Part shown: positions 9,722-18,467 of the stretch, in pieces
How the letters are laid out: each line of letters opens with the position of its first letter
Position numbering within the stretch: position 1 is the first letter of the stretch
NCBI RefSeq assembly: GCF_900109935.1
Contig: NZ_FOBV01000004.1
Coordinates: forward strand, 310,001 to 374,000
Reading direction: 5' to 3'
DNA: 64,000 bases
Source of the DNA: Chryseobacterium taichungense
Lineage (GTDB): Bacteria > Bacteroidota > Bacteroidia > Flavobacteriales > Weeksellaceae
Program-made: the position numbers and the translations under genes
The notes under the pieces: model-generated
Told to the model about the DNA's origin: nothing
Database searches by the model: none
The model's input: the letters and a program-made list of their open reading frames with translations, nothing else

Positions 9722-11716
9722 ATGAAGAAAAACTACCTTTTTTTATTTTTTATTTTCGTACTTGTATTCTACAACAAGGCAGCTTCACAAACCTACCAGC
9801 TTACAGGAAATCCTGTAAATACTACAGGTTGGACGATGGTTGCCCCCACTGTAGTGAATACAGATTTTGTACAGCTGACCCCGGACACCAACAATCAGTC
9901 CGGATCTATACGCCTTAACGAACCTATCAACCTTAAGTATTGCGATAAATGGAGAGTAGAATTCGATTTCAGAATGGATTCTAACCAGACCGCAAACGGA
10001 GACGGTATTGCTTTCTGGTATCTTGCCAATCCGCCGGTGGCCAGCGTGCTGGGTTCTGGGCTCGGGGTATCACAGAATGCAGTAGGTTTCATTGTAGGAT
10101 TTGATACCTACAACAACACCACGACTGCCGTAATGAGTAAAGTTCACGTAGCATACGGACAGGTTGAAAACACAACAGACAGCAACAACGTTGAATTCTT
10201 CAATATCCCGGGAAGCTCTTTCCACTCACCGGATATGAATACCACCCTTCCTTTCCAGGGAACAACGTATAAGCATGTCGAGGTAACTGCAGAAGTAGAT
10301 CCTGCCGCCCCGGCCAACTGGATCGTAAAAATTACCATAAATGGAAATTTGATCTGTAACCAGTCTTTCGCGCCGTCAGGAACCGCAGCCGCAATGACGG
10401 TAGGTTATTTCGGATTCTCTGCTTCTACCGGAGGAAACAGATCAAGACATTCGATCAAAAATGTAAAGGTTTATGTAGATAAAATTCCGTTGCTGGTTTC
10501 GACAATTACAAAGAATATTTGTCCGGATGTAACGGGTATGGCGAGTATTGATTTAACTTCATTAAACTCCCAGTTTACTGCTACTCCAAGCAATTATAAC
10601 TTTACGTATTATGTGACAGGAAGCGGAACACCGATTGCCAACCCTACTAATTTCCAGTATACCGCGGATACCAATATTTCAGTAGTTATTAAAGACCCGT
10701 CTTCGGTGTTGTGCGATAATAATGATGCGACAATCGCATTGAAAGTTGCCCCTACCGTTACAACAACTGATGCTTCTTTAAGAACATGCTTCCTGGAAAC
10801 CAATCCTGCTACAGGGCATTTTGATCTTACGACTGCGGCAGTTATCGGCACATCGGGTGGTATCACGAAAAAATATTATCCTTCTTTAACGGATGCCCAG
10901 AATCAAACCAATGAAATTCCGAATCCGAGCAACTACATTGCTCCAAATGGTGTTATCTACATCAGGGTAAGCAATTCATTCGGGTGCTTTGATATTGCAA
11001 AAGTGACACTGGAAGTTATTCCACCAGTCTTCTCTAGCGTGCTTGAGGATAAGATCATTTGCATGGAAAGCACAACAACCCTGGATGCGGGACCTGGATT
11101 TGCAGCGTATGAGTGGAGCACAGGAGCCAACACCAGAACCATTTCTAATGTTGGAGTAGGTACCTACTGGGTAAAACTGAAAACAGGAAACTGTGTGGCT
11201 ACGCAAACCGTAAAAGTATATGCCTCTGAACAACCTGTGATTTCAAGTGTTGATATTTCCAATAATGTGGTTACAGTGTATGCGATCGGAGGAACTGCAC
11301 CTTATAAATACTCTACAGACGGAATCAACTGGCAGGATTCTAATGAATTTAAGAATGTGCCGAGAGGGGATTTAAAAATTTATGTAAAAGATGCCTACGA
11401 TTGTGAGCCTATTGACATCACCGTGGTCGTTCCGAATATCATCAATGTGATCACCCCTAATGGTGACGGCGTAAATGACGGAATCGATTATTCAGCGCTT
11501 GCCGGAAAACAAAACCTTGTTTTCAATGTGTTTGACCGTTATGGAGCGATGATTCACAAAGCCGATAAAACGAATCGTTACAGATGGGACGGAACTATGG
11601 GCGGAAGAAAAGTTTCTACAGGAAGCTACTGGTATTCCATTTCCTGGAATGAGAATGATAAGAAGAATACCCCTGTAAAATATTCTGGATGGGTATTGGT
11701 TAAAAACAGGGATTAA
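9722..11716 (+). CDS. Lectin-like T9SS type B sorting domain surface protein (paralog 3, one repeat shorter)
   Basis: 664 aa. Signal peptide 1-23 (...YNKAASQ). The lectin-like domain to about residue 255 differs from that of the 4915-7167 protein at only about ten positions, and the DNA there is also nearly identical. After this point the sequence switches and tracks paralog 2 through the Ig-like module and CHU_C domain (VITPNGDGVNDGIDY...GWVLVKNRD). It has one fewer ~80-aa repeat than the other copies. The gene thus looks like a mosaic of its two neighbours. Export by T9SS and surface anchoring are inferred from the C-terminal domain. Confidence 0.88.
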   Translation: MKKNYLFLFFIFVLVFYNKAASQTYQLTGNPVNTTGWTMVAPTVVNTDFVQLTPDTNNQSGSIRLNEPINLKYCDKWRVEFDFRMDSNQTANGDGIAFWYLANPPVASVLGSGLGVSQNAVGFIVGFDTYNNTTTAVMSKVHVAYGQVENTTDSNNVEFFNIPGSSFHSPDMNTTLPFQGTTYKHVEVTAEVDPAAPANWIVKITINGNLICNQSFAPSGTAAAMTVGYFGFSASTGGNRSRHSIKNVKVYVDKIPLLVSTITKNICPDVTGMASIDLTSLNSQFTATPSNYNFTYYVTGSGTPIANPTNFQYTADTNISVVIKDPSSVLCDNNDATIALKVAPTVTTTDASLRTCFLETNPATGHFDLTTAAVIGTSGGITKKYYPSLTDAQNQTNEIPNPSNYIAPNGVIYIRVSNSFGCFDIAKVTLEVIPPVFSSVLEDKIICMESTTTLDAGPGFAAYEWSTGANTRTISNVGVGTYWVKLKTGNCVATQTVKVYASEQPVISSVDISNNVVTVYAIGGTAPYKYSTDGINWQDSNEFKNVPRGDLKIYVKDAYDCEPIDITVVVPNIINVITPNGDGVNDGIDYSALAGKQNLVFNVFDRYGAMIHKADKTNRYRWDGTMGGRKVSTGSYWYSISWNENDKKNTPVKYSGWVLVKNRD

Positions 11717-11739
11717 AAATTAATTTATATCTTTAAAGA

Positions 11740-11768
11740 GCGGCTGTATCAACACAGTCGCTTTTTTT
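11740..11768 (+). terminator. Intrinsic terminator
   Basis: Stem GCGGCTGT (11740-11747) with ACAGTCGC (11754-11761, one G-T pair), then a 7-T tract. It ends the surface-protein array. Confidence 0.85.
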
Positions 11769-11850
11769 ATGCTTAAAAGGATACAGTCTTAGTGAATGTT
11801 GAGATAATAACTGATGTTGAGATTTAGGCAGGCTTCAAAGAAAACTTATA

Positions 11851-12092
11851 AAAAAAAGTAGTCAGACTTAGACTACTTTTTCTGAGACAAATGTAAACAA
11901 ATTATCATTACTTCCAAATAATAATCTGTTGTTTTTTAATAGGTTAATTAATTCGAAACCCCAATTATCCTTAAAAATTGGCCGTTTTAGAGCAAAATAA
12001 ATCATCCCCTTTTTCACCTTAAAAAAAGAAAACCTCATTGATTCTTAAATCGTTGATGTTAAAAATAGTCTAAGTCTGACTACCTTTTTTTA
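11851..12092. repeat. Inverted pair of 17-bp palindromic motifs bracketing a gene-free stretch
   Basis: TAGTCAGACTTAGACTA occurs at 11859-11875 and as its exact reverse complement at 12066-12082; both copies are flanked by A and T runs. Each copy is itself a hairpin (TAGTC/GACTA). The left one extends to a perfect 10-bp stem (AAAAGTAGTC/GACTACTTTT) and could act as a bidirectional terminator. The right one ends in a T run just before the ATG at 12097. The ~190 bp between them show no ORF or other recognisable signal. It could be a MITE-like element, a pair of operators or tandem terminators. Confidence 0.6.
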
Positions 12093-12096
12093 CACA

Positions 12097-12657
12097 ATGA
12101 AAAAACAAATGATGCCCCTTTCTCAGCTCCCTTATTTTCTGCGTTTTAGCTTAAGGATGCTGTGTTTGCAGGTATTTTTCATTGCTATTTTCATCAGTTC
12201 CCAGACTTCCTTTTCTTATTCCGACTCAACACTTTTTATTTCCGAAGATTCTTATCTCTATGTTGAATCACCGATTGAAACATCGTCTTCACAGTCTCTT
12301 TCGGAAAAAAATAAGATCGTAAAACAGTTTAACGCAAACAAGCGTAAAGTTCTCTTTAAGCTAAAACTGCCGTCCAGTGGCAAAAATGTTAACCTATCAA
12401 ATCAAGTCAGCTTTATAATTCCGAAGAGTTCCCATTATGTTGGAAACTCAAGCAATCCTTCATCAATTGCCATTTTGGGAAATACTTTTCCGATAAAGCT
12501 AAATCATAAAATAACAGGCTTTGACTTTTGTGTTTTGTCAAATGTGATTGTCTCAGAAAAGAAACTTCTATATAAACATATTAACCATTTAAACCTTTTA
12601 GAAATTATCACCAACCATTTTAGTCGCCCTCCTCCCATATTTGCAACATTTTATTAA
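12097..12657 (+). CDS. Orphan secreted or membrane-anchored protein of unknown function
   Basis: 186 aa. I do not recognise the family. An N-terminal hydrophobic stretch (about residues 14-34, FLRFSLRMLCLQVFFIAIFI) suggests a long signal peptide or anchor. A Ser-rich region (SSFSYSDSTLFIS, ETSSSQSLSEKNK), a basic stretch (NANKRKVLFKLKLPS) and a Ser/Asn/Ile-rich end ending in SRPPPIFATFY follow. There is no sorting domain. The start is supported only by the ATG 14 nt after the hairpin at 12066-12082, which should hinder transcription from upstream. Composition fits a real but lineage-restricted gene; a spurious ORF is not excluded. Confidence 0.5.
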   Translation: MKKQMMPLSQLPYFLRFSLRMLCLQVFFIAIFISSQTSFSYSDSTLFISEDSYLYVESPIETSSSQSLSEKNKIVKQFNANKRKVLFKLKLPSSGKNVNLSNQVSFIIPKSSHYVGNSSNPSSIAILGNTFPIKLNHKITGFDFCVLSNVIVSEKKLLYKHINHLNLLEIITNHFSRPPPIFATFY

Positions 12658-12705
12658 ACACAAATGACACGAATTATTTAAACACAAATGAGCACAAATA
12701 CCTAT

Positions 12706-12814
12706 GCACTAATTTCACAAATGCTTTAATACGACAGGACACCTTTTCACTCCGTTTGTCATCCCGTAGGGATCTCAAGCAAAGATTTTCACACAACATT
12801 TGTGAAATTAGTGC
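12706..12814. repeat. Perfect 18-bp inverted repeat in the 12658-12970 gap
   Basis: GCACTAATTTCACAAATG (12706-12723) and its exact reverse complement (12797-12814) enclose 73 bp that contain CATCCCGTAGGGAT, another palindrome. Outside lie related words (TTTAAACAC plus A/G plus AAT) in opposite orientation on each side. This layout is typical of short dispersed intergenic repeats in Bacteroidetes. The 313-bp gap holds no convincing ORF. Confidence 0.6.
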
Positions 12815-12970
12815 CTAACCAGTAGTGCCATTCGTGTTTAAAGAACCAGCTTAGCGGACTCTTTTTAAGTAGAACGCCTTTGTGAAACTCAAAAGCATAT
12901 CACAGATAAGAAACCTCAGTGCACTTCGTGTTCACAATTAAAAATACAACAACAACCTAAATACAAAACA

Positions 12971-14566
12971 ATGAAACATTTATTTACAACCATTGCCCTG
13001 CTGTTCAGCATGACCGCATTCGCTCAGGTGGGGATTAATAATACCTCTCCTAAAGCCACCCTCGATATTACCGCTAAATCTACAGGCAGCACCACCGCCG
13101 AAGGACTTATTGCCCCAAGATTAGAGGGGGTTGATATTAAAGGAAAAGACGCAAATTACGACACTGCTCAGAAAGGAGCTATTGTCTATGCTCTTTCAGC
13201 GGTTGCTTCTCCCAGCACAAAAACGGCTAATATTACCGCTGAAGGATACTATTATTTTGATGGAAGTGTCTGGCAGAAACTTTCCAACTCTTCCGTTCCG
13301 TCCGTAGTGGTAACGTCTTCGGCCCTTAACGGAACTTACAAAGCAGGGACGGCCATGACCGCTTCTAACACATTTACAGTAACTTTAACCAATAATTCCT
13401 TCAGCACGGCTACCATTGCTTTCAGTACGTCAGACCTTGCGCTCTCAGGCGTTACCGGTCTTTCAGTCGCTTCTGTAAGTCCTACCTCCAGTACTTTGAT
13501 AGCGGGAGGAACGGTGACGGTAACTTATACATTATCCGGGACTCCTGCGGCATGTGGAACGCTCAGTGCAACATGGAGCAAGCTTACGCTGAGTTCGGTT
13601 AAAACTTCCACAGTAATGCCTAATTTTACCTGCAGTGCAGGATCATGGGGAAGCGTATCACCTGAATATAGGCTCAATGGGCTGATCAACGGAACATCTT
13701 ATTCAGGAACCTATACATTGCCATACACGGCAGGGGGAAGCTCATGTGCTTACACAGGGGAAACGCTTACTCAAAGTGGACTCACCCTAACGCTTACCGC
13801 AGGAAACTACAGCATCAGCGGAAATCTTACCTATACCTTATCAGGAACTTACACCGGTGCAACCAATGGAGCGGTAACCTTTACGACTGCTGGCGGATGT
13901 ACCATCTATCTGGGACCTTGTGCAAGCTGTAAGGAAATTAAAGATAAAGGATTGACAACAGCAGACGGAGTTTATTATGTAGATATCGATCAGGCAGGAG
14001 CTACATATGCACCGATGAAGGCGCAATGTGATATGACAACCGACGGAGGAGGCTGGACCTTAATCAGCAACTATACACGGACAGCAAACAATGGAACAAT
14101 GGGGACTCAGCTTGCTTATTTCCCTTTGATTCAAGGAAGCCTAGGAGCCAATGAAGCTTCAAATACAATAACTTGGGGACAGATAAATTCTTCCATTTTG
14201 AATACGATTTCTTTTACGGAAGTACGTTGGAGAGCAGAAGGAGGTTATTATAGCTCAAGTGATATTTTGGATATAAAGACAAGTTTAGTTGCGAATATAA
14301 GCGCATTGAAGGCCAATACAGCACTTACAAACAATTTCAGTAAGCTTCCTGCTCATAATATCTTAAACTATCCTGAATCTTTTACTGGATTTGGTAATAC
14401 GCCAATGGTTATTTCAGCTAATAGAAGTGTCGCGGGAGGATGTAGCGGAATAGTACTCTATAGAATGTTTGGATATGGAGTTATCAATTCTGAATACCAT
14501 TCCGATTGTGGTGGAACTTATACGAGCAATGGTACATCATCATTGATAAGGACTTATGTACGATAA
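12971..14566 (+). CDS. Secreted protein with C-terminal fibrinogen-like domain
   Basis: 531 aa. Signal peptide 1-18 (MKHLFTT...MTAFA). Residues 19 to about 115 form the module common at the start of flavobacterial secreted proteins (VGINNTSPKATLDIT, GLIAPRLEGVDIKG, GYYYFDGSVWQKL). A Thr/Ser/Gly-rich region of beta-sandwich-like repeats runs to about 310. From about 315 (LGPCASCKEIKDKG) it resembles a fibrinogen-like C-terminal domain, with the hallmark CDMTTDGGGWT. Such domains bind glycans or glycoproteins in animals; in bacteria the role is uncertain. It ends LIRTYVR without a recognisable T9SS tail, so its export beyond the periplasm is unclear. Confidence 0.8.
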   Translation: MKHLFTTIALLFSMTAFAQVGINNTSPKATLDITAKSTGSTTAEGLIAPRLEGVDIKGKDANYDTAQKGAIVYALSAVASPSTKTANITAEGYYYFDGSVWQKLSNSSVPSVVVTSSALNGTYKAGTAMTASNTFTVTLTNNSFSTATIAFSTSDLALSGVTGLSVASVSPTSSTLIAGGTVTVTYTLSGTPAACGTLSATWSKLTLSSVKTSTVMPNFTCSAGSWGSVSPEYRLNGLINGTSYSGTYTLPYTAGGSSCAYTGETLTQSGLTLTLTAGNYSISGNLTYTLSGTYTGATNGAVTFTTAGGCTIYLGPCASCKEIKDKGLTTADGVYYVDIDQAGATYAPMKAQCDMTTDGGGWTLISNYTRTANNGTMGTQLAYFPLIQGSLGANEASNTITWGQINSSILNTISFTEVRWRAEGGYYSSSDILDIKTSLVANISALKANTALTNNFSKLPAHNILNYPESFTGFGNTPMVISANRSVAGGCSGIVLYRMFGYGVINSEYHSDCGGTYTSNGTSSLIRTYVR

Positions 14567-14705
14567 AACTTGCTAGTGCGAGCATTCGCTAAAATATAAA
14601 GAGATTTAGGCTCGTACCAATAGTCAGATAACAACTATAATAATTAATTCTAACTCTAAACCTTGAAGGTTTTTAATACCAACGATAATTTTAAAACCAA
14701 TACTT

Positions 14706-15440
14706 ATGTCAAAAATTCTTCACCGCATCAAAGCGTATCTGTACGATAACGTTTTAACGAAAGACAACCCCAATGATTTCATTGCCCGTACGGCAAGTGA
14801 GCGTTCCCTTTCTGTAAAGCAGATATGTGAAGCCGCCGCCAGCCGTGGTGGTGCAGATGTTTCCGCTTCGGCTATGGAGCATGCGACCGAGCTTTTCCTT
14901 AAAGAAATGGCCTACCAGCTTTGTGATGGCTTTTCAGTGAATACCGGGTATTTTACCGCAAGCACTACTATTCGTGGGGTGTTCGACAGTCCTTCGGAGA
15001 CTTTTAATAAAGACAAGCACAGCATTATCTTCCAGTTCAATCAGGGAGAAAAACTACGGGCAGAGATTCCCAACATTGAGGTTAATATTCTGGGGGTAGC
15101 AGAAGCTTCTGCGGTCATCTTACAGGTAACCGATGTGAAGAGCGGTTCAGTGAATGATCTTTTGACTCCGGGAAGAAACCTGAAGATCGTGGGCAGCAAG
15201 ATCAAAGTCGCTGGCGAAGATTCTTCGGTAGGGATCTATTTTGTAGACACTGCAACACAGGAAAGAACCAAAGTAGAGCAGAGTGATATTGTCACGAATA
15301 ACCCTTCGGAGGTTATGGTGGTAATTCCTCAATTAGCAGCAGGCACCTATAATCTGGAAGTGGTAACGCAGTTCACCCAGGGCGCTCTTCTGAAAGAAGT
15401 GCGAACGGCTACCCTTGATAAAGTACTTACTGTGGTGTAA
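14706..15440 (+). CDS. HU-like DNA-binding domain plus DUF4469 protein
   Basis: 244 aa, no signal peptide. The N-terminal ~120 residues (ARTASERSLSVKQICEAAASRGG, EMAYQLCDGFSVNTGYF, FDSPSETFNKDKHSI) fit the Bacteroidetes HU/IHF-like DNA-binding family. The remainder (LTPGRNLKIVGSKIKVAGED, GIYFVD, PQLAAGTYNLEVVTQ) is an Ig/TIG-like fold known as DUF4469. Proteins of this architecture are abundant in Bacteroidetes, and their role is not established; nucleoid association is inferred only from the HU-like half. A 23-bp tandem array begins 20-30 bp after its stop codon. Confidence 0.8.
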   Translation: MSKILHRIKAYLYDNVLTKDNPNDFIARTASERSLSVKQICEAAASRGGADVSASAMEHATELFLKEMAYQLCDGFSVNTGYFTASTTIRGVFDSPSETFNKDKHSIIFQFNQGEKLRAEIPNIEVNILGVAEASAVILQVTDVKSGSVNDLLTPGRNLKIVGSKIKVAGEDSSVGIYFVDTATQERTKVEQSDIVTNNPSEVMVVIPQLAAGTYNLEVVTQFTQGALLKEVRTATLDKVLTVV

Positions 15441-15459
15441 GGGAAAAAGAAGCGCTACA

Positions 15460-15555
15460 GTCAACACCGTGTTGACCGCCCGATCAAGGGTGCGTTGACC
15501 GCTCGGTCAAGGGTGTGTTGACCGCCCGAGTGTGGGTGTGTTGACCGTACGGAGG
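15460..15555 (+). repeat. Tandem array with 23-bp period
   Basis: The core GTTGACC starts at 15471, 15494, 15517 and 15540, a spacing of exactly 23 bp each time. Units read roughly GTGYGTTGACCGCYCGRTCAAGG, and the last two are degenerate at their ends. The first core is also the right arm of a palindrome, GTCAACAC-C-GTGTTGAC (15460-15476). The array is more GC-rich than its surroundings. Confidence 0.75.
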
Positions 15556-15639
15556 TTATTTAGTACCATAGTAAGGCTCAACCTCAACGCAAGAACAAGC
15601 TATCATTCCATCGTAAAGATGGGTATTTTCATCAGTGTG

Positions 15640-16029
15640 TTACTCCGGTTGGGAACTTTTCCCGGCCGGAGTTTTGGCTTCGGCTCCGCTCAGCCACCGT
15701 TGTGTTGGAGGGTTTGAGAGTTTTAGAGTAGGAGCGTTCCCTTCGGTTAGGATATATAGACTTCTACGGAGCGACAAAAGTAGTCGAGTGGCGGCGCCTG
15801 GCTCTCGAAGGCCCGCATTACTCTGGAAGGACTGGTGGCTTCGAGCTACCTCAGCCGCCATTAAACGGATGTCATCATTTCCATCATCATGGCAACTACA
15901 AAGTTCAGCGTTAGAAAACAGTAGGGAAAATTCCCCTCAATGGAGGGGTGGCGAAAATTCGAAAGAATTTTTGACGGGGTGGTTTAAGAAATATTCCGAG
16001 ATTGGTGGCTGAGCGCAGCCGAAGCCACC
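15640..16029. repeat. Cluster of REP-like palindromes in a 786-bp gene-free region
   Basis: Visible words: TGGCTTCGGCTCCGCTCAGC with CACC (15675-15698); a near-palindrome of the same sequence at 16004-16029 with arms GGTGGCT and AGCCACC; and a stretch at 15931-15985 containing CCCCTC...GAGGGG and GACGGGGTGGTT. The GAGCGCAGCCGAAG and GACGGGGTGGTT words resemble short dispersed intergenic repeats of Bacteroidetes. Local base composition is far more GC-rich than the flanks. Open frames here (longest 125 codons) are Arg/Ser/Trp-rich, overlap one another and look like by-products of the repeats. Confidence 0.6.
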
Positions 16030-16214
16030 TTTTGTTTTCAAATTCTATATATAACTGACTAATTCAATTATTCATTACTTATATATCGAAAAGATGATCT
16101 TTTAATTCAAAGAGATTTTTGCATTTGGTCATCAAAAATTAACTTTTTGCATATAAAAGAATGTTTTAATACAAAAAGGATGTTTTTAGGCTCAGTTAAT
16201 TCACACTCAATTCT

Positions 16215-16222
16215 TAAATTTG
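16215..16222 (+). promoter_or_regulatory. -7 promoter element (TAAATTTG)
   Basis: It matches TAnnTTTG and ends 4 nt before the ATG at 16227, implying a leaderless or nearly leaderless mRNA. No clear TTTG is found at the -33 distance. Confidence 0.45.
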
Positions 16223-16226
16223 TCAT

Positions 16227-16853
16227 ATGAATTATTTGGAAGCTTTAAGCAGAAGATATTCTGTGAAAAAATTTAATGCCGAAATTATACCCCGGGAAAC
16301 ATTGCAGAACATTCTGGAATCCGGAAAATTATCGGCAAGCTCTCTGGGTCTTCAGCCTTACAAAATCATCGTCGTGGAAAGTAAGGAAATGAAAGAAAAA
16401 CTGATTCCGGCATTTTATAATCCGTCGCAGATTTCCACGTGCTCACATCTGATCGTTATTATTTCAAAGAAAATCTTAGACGAAAGCTATGTAAACGGAT
16501 ACTTCCGCCATATTTCAGAAGTGAGGGAAACCCCGCCTGAGAAACTTGATCTTTTCAGAAACAGCATCAATCAGCATATTAACCAAAAAACCCAGGATGA
16601 AATATTCAACTGGGCAGAAAAGCAGTCTTATATAGTCTTGGCCAACCTCATGTATACGGCAGCTATTGAAAGTGTAGACACCTGCCCGATGGAAGGCTTC
16701 CGCCAGGATCTTATCGAAAAGATTTTAGATATAGATCCCGAATCCGAAAAGGTAACCGTGACCCTCGCTTTAGGCTACCGCTCGGAAGAAGATCATTTCC
16801 AGCACATGAAAAAAGTAAGAAAACCAAACGAAAAATTGTTTAAATTTATTTAA
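16227..16853 (+). CDS. Nitroreductase family NAD(P)H-dependent flavoprotein (NfsB-like)
   Basis: 208 aa, normal for the family: cytoplasmic FMN dimers that reduce nitroaromatics, quinones or related electron acceptors. The start MNYLEALSRRYSVKKFN, the FMN-contacting SASSLGLQPYKIIVV, and CPMEGF near residue 153 match the NfsB/YodC type. The ATG is fixed by the promoter motif just upstream. nadB follows after 30 bp in the same direction, so co-transcription is possible. The natural substrate cannot be told from sequence. Confidence 0.9.
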   Translation: MNYLEALSRRYSVKKFNAEIIPRETLQNILESGKLSASSLGLQPYKIIVVESKEMKEKLIPAFYNPSQISTCSHLIVIISKKILDESYVNGYFRHISEVRETPPEKLDLFRNSINQHINQKTQDEIFNWAEKQSYIVLANLMYTAAIESVDTCPMEGFRQDLIEKILDIDPESEKVTVTLALGYRSEEDHFQHMKKVRKPNEKLFKFI

Positions 16854-16883
16854 TTATTTAGACGATTGTCTTAAACTAAGGAT

Positions 16884-18455
16884 ATGATAAAAGCGGATGT
16901 ATTAGTAATCGGTTCCGGGATTTCGGGACTTTCCTATGCCATTAAAGTTTCTGAGCAGCTACCTGATGCCAAAATAATTATCGTAACAAAATCTGACGAA
17001 GATGAAAGCAATACCAAATACGCACAGGGCGGTCTTGCAGTGGTTACGGATTCTAAAAATGATAATTTCGACAAACATATTGAAGACACCATGCGTGCCG
17101 GTGACGGCGAAAACAAACGCGATGTCGTAAAAATGGTCGTCACAGAAGCTCCCGCAAGATTCAACGAAATTGTGGAATGGGGTGCCAACTTCGACATGAA
17201 AAACGGGGAATTTGCTTTAGGAAGAGAAGGCGGACACACGGAAAACCGGATTGTACATCACAAGGATATCACAGGTTTCGAGATCGAAAGAGCACTGTTG
17301 GAAACAGCCAATAAAAGTGAAAATATTGAAATCTTGGATCATCATTATGTCATCGACATTATCACCCAGCACCACGTTCCGGGAAAAGAGCTGAATGAAG
17401 GAGACATCCACTGTTATGGAGCTTATATTTTAGATGAAAAGTCTAAAAAAATAAAAAAGATCACTTCAAAGATAACCCTGGTAGCTACAGGTGGTGCCGG
17501 ACATGTTTACAAAAACACCACCAATCCTACGATTGCAACCGGTGATGGAATCGCTTTTGTGGCGAGAGCAAAAGGAAAGGTCTCGAATATGCAGTACTAC
17601 CAGTTCCACCCTACTGCTTTATACAGTAAGATCGACGGAATGCTGTTCCTGATCTCCGAAGCAGTACGTGGAGACGGTGCAAAATTAAGAACCAAAAGAG
17701 GAGAAAAATTCATGCACAAATATGATGAGCGTGAAGAACTAGCCTCGAGAGATATCGTAGCAAGAGCCATTGACGCCGAAATGAAAATTACTGGTGATGA
17801 ATATGTAGGGCTAGACTGCCGCGAAATGAATCATGAGAAATTCCTTGAGCATTTCCCGAATATTTATAAAAAATGTAAAGATGAAGGAATTGATCCTTTC
17901 ACACAGCTGATTCCCGTGGTACCGGCCTGCCATTATCTGATGGGTGGTATTGAAGTTGATAAAGACGGGCAGTCTTCCATAAGAAACTTGTTTGCCGTGG
18001 GAGAGTGTACCAATTCAGGGCTTCATGGGGCTAACAGACTGGCTTCAAATTCATTGCTCGAAGGACTCGTTTTCGGTCATAATGCCGCTATGAAAACCGT
18101 TGAGCTTTTAAATGAAAACAATTTTAATTTCGACGATTTAAAAGCCGTTCCGGAATGGAATGAAGAAGGAATGAAGATCATGGATGAAATGGTAATTGTT
18201 TCTTATCTAAGAAAACAACTTCAGGAAATGATGAGCGACCTTGTAGGAATCGTAAGAAGCAACCGCCGTCTGAATATGGCGCTTCAGAAACATCAGGAAA
18301 TCGCGGCTGCCGTAAATGAAATTTACCACTACTCTATTCTTTCCCCACAACTTTCGGAACTGAGAAATTTAACAACCGTTGCTCACCTCATCATTACCCA
18401 ATCGATGGAAATGAAGGAGAATAAAGGAGCATTTTACAATAAAGATTTAGCCTAA
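16884..18455 (+). CDS. nadB: L-aspartate oxidase
   Basis: 523 aa, the usual length. It oxidises L-aspartate to iminoaspartate with FAD, the first step of de novo NAD synthesis. The N-terminal FAD-binding GSGISGLSYAIK lies at residues 10-21. Other family signatures are TKYAQGGLAVV, EGGHTENRIVHHKDITG, YYQFHPTAL, and ACHYLMGGIEVD...GECTNSGLHGANRLASNSLLEGLVFG; the last separates NadB from fumarate reductase only in combination with context. nadC follows after 12 bp. NadA (quinolinate synthase) is not in the window. Confidence 0.96.
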   Translation: MIKADVLVIGSGISGLSYAIKVSEQLPDAKIIIVTKSDEDESNTKYAQGGLAVVTDSKNDNFDKHIEDTMRAGDGENKRDVVKMVVTEAPARFNEIVEWGANFDMKNGEFALGREGGHTENRIVHHKDITGFEIERALLETANKSENIEILDHHYVIDIITQHHVPGKELNEGDIHCYGAYILDEKSKKIKKITSKITLVATGGAGHVYKNTTNPTIATGDGIAFVARAKGKVSNMQYYQFHPTALYSKIDGMLFLISEAVRGDGAKLRTKRGEKFMHKYDEREELASRDIVARAIDAEMKITGDEYVGLDCREMNHEKFLEHFPNIYKKCKDEGIDPFTQLIPVVPACHYLMGGIEVDKDGQSSIRNLFAVGECTNSGLHGANRLASNSLLEGLVFGHNAAMKTVELLNENNFNFDDLKAVPEWNEEGMKIMDEMVIVSYLRKQLQEMMSDLVGIVRSNRRLNMALQKHQEIAAAVNEIYHYSILSPQLSELRNLTTVAHLIITQSMEMKENKGAFYNKDLA

Positions 18456-18467
18456 GCCTCACAAAAT

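Noticed and set aside
15532-16012. Overlapping open frames of 61-125 codons in the repeat-rich gap
   Set aside because: Arg/Ser/Trp-rich, overlapping on both strands and spanning REP-like palindromes; no start signals or recognisable domains.
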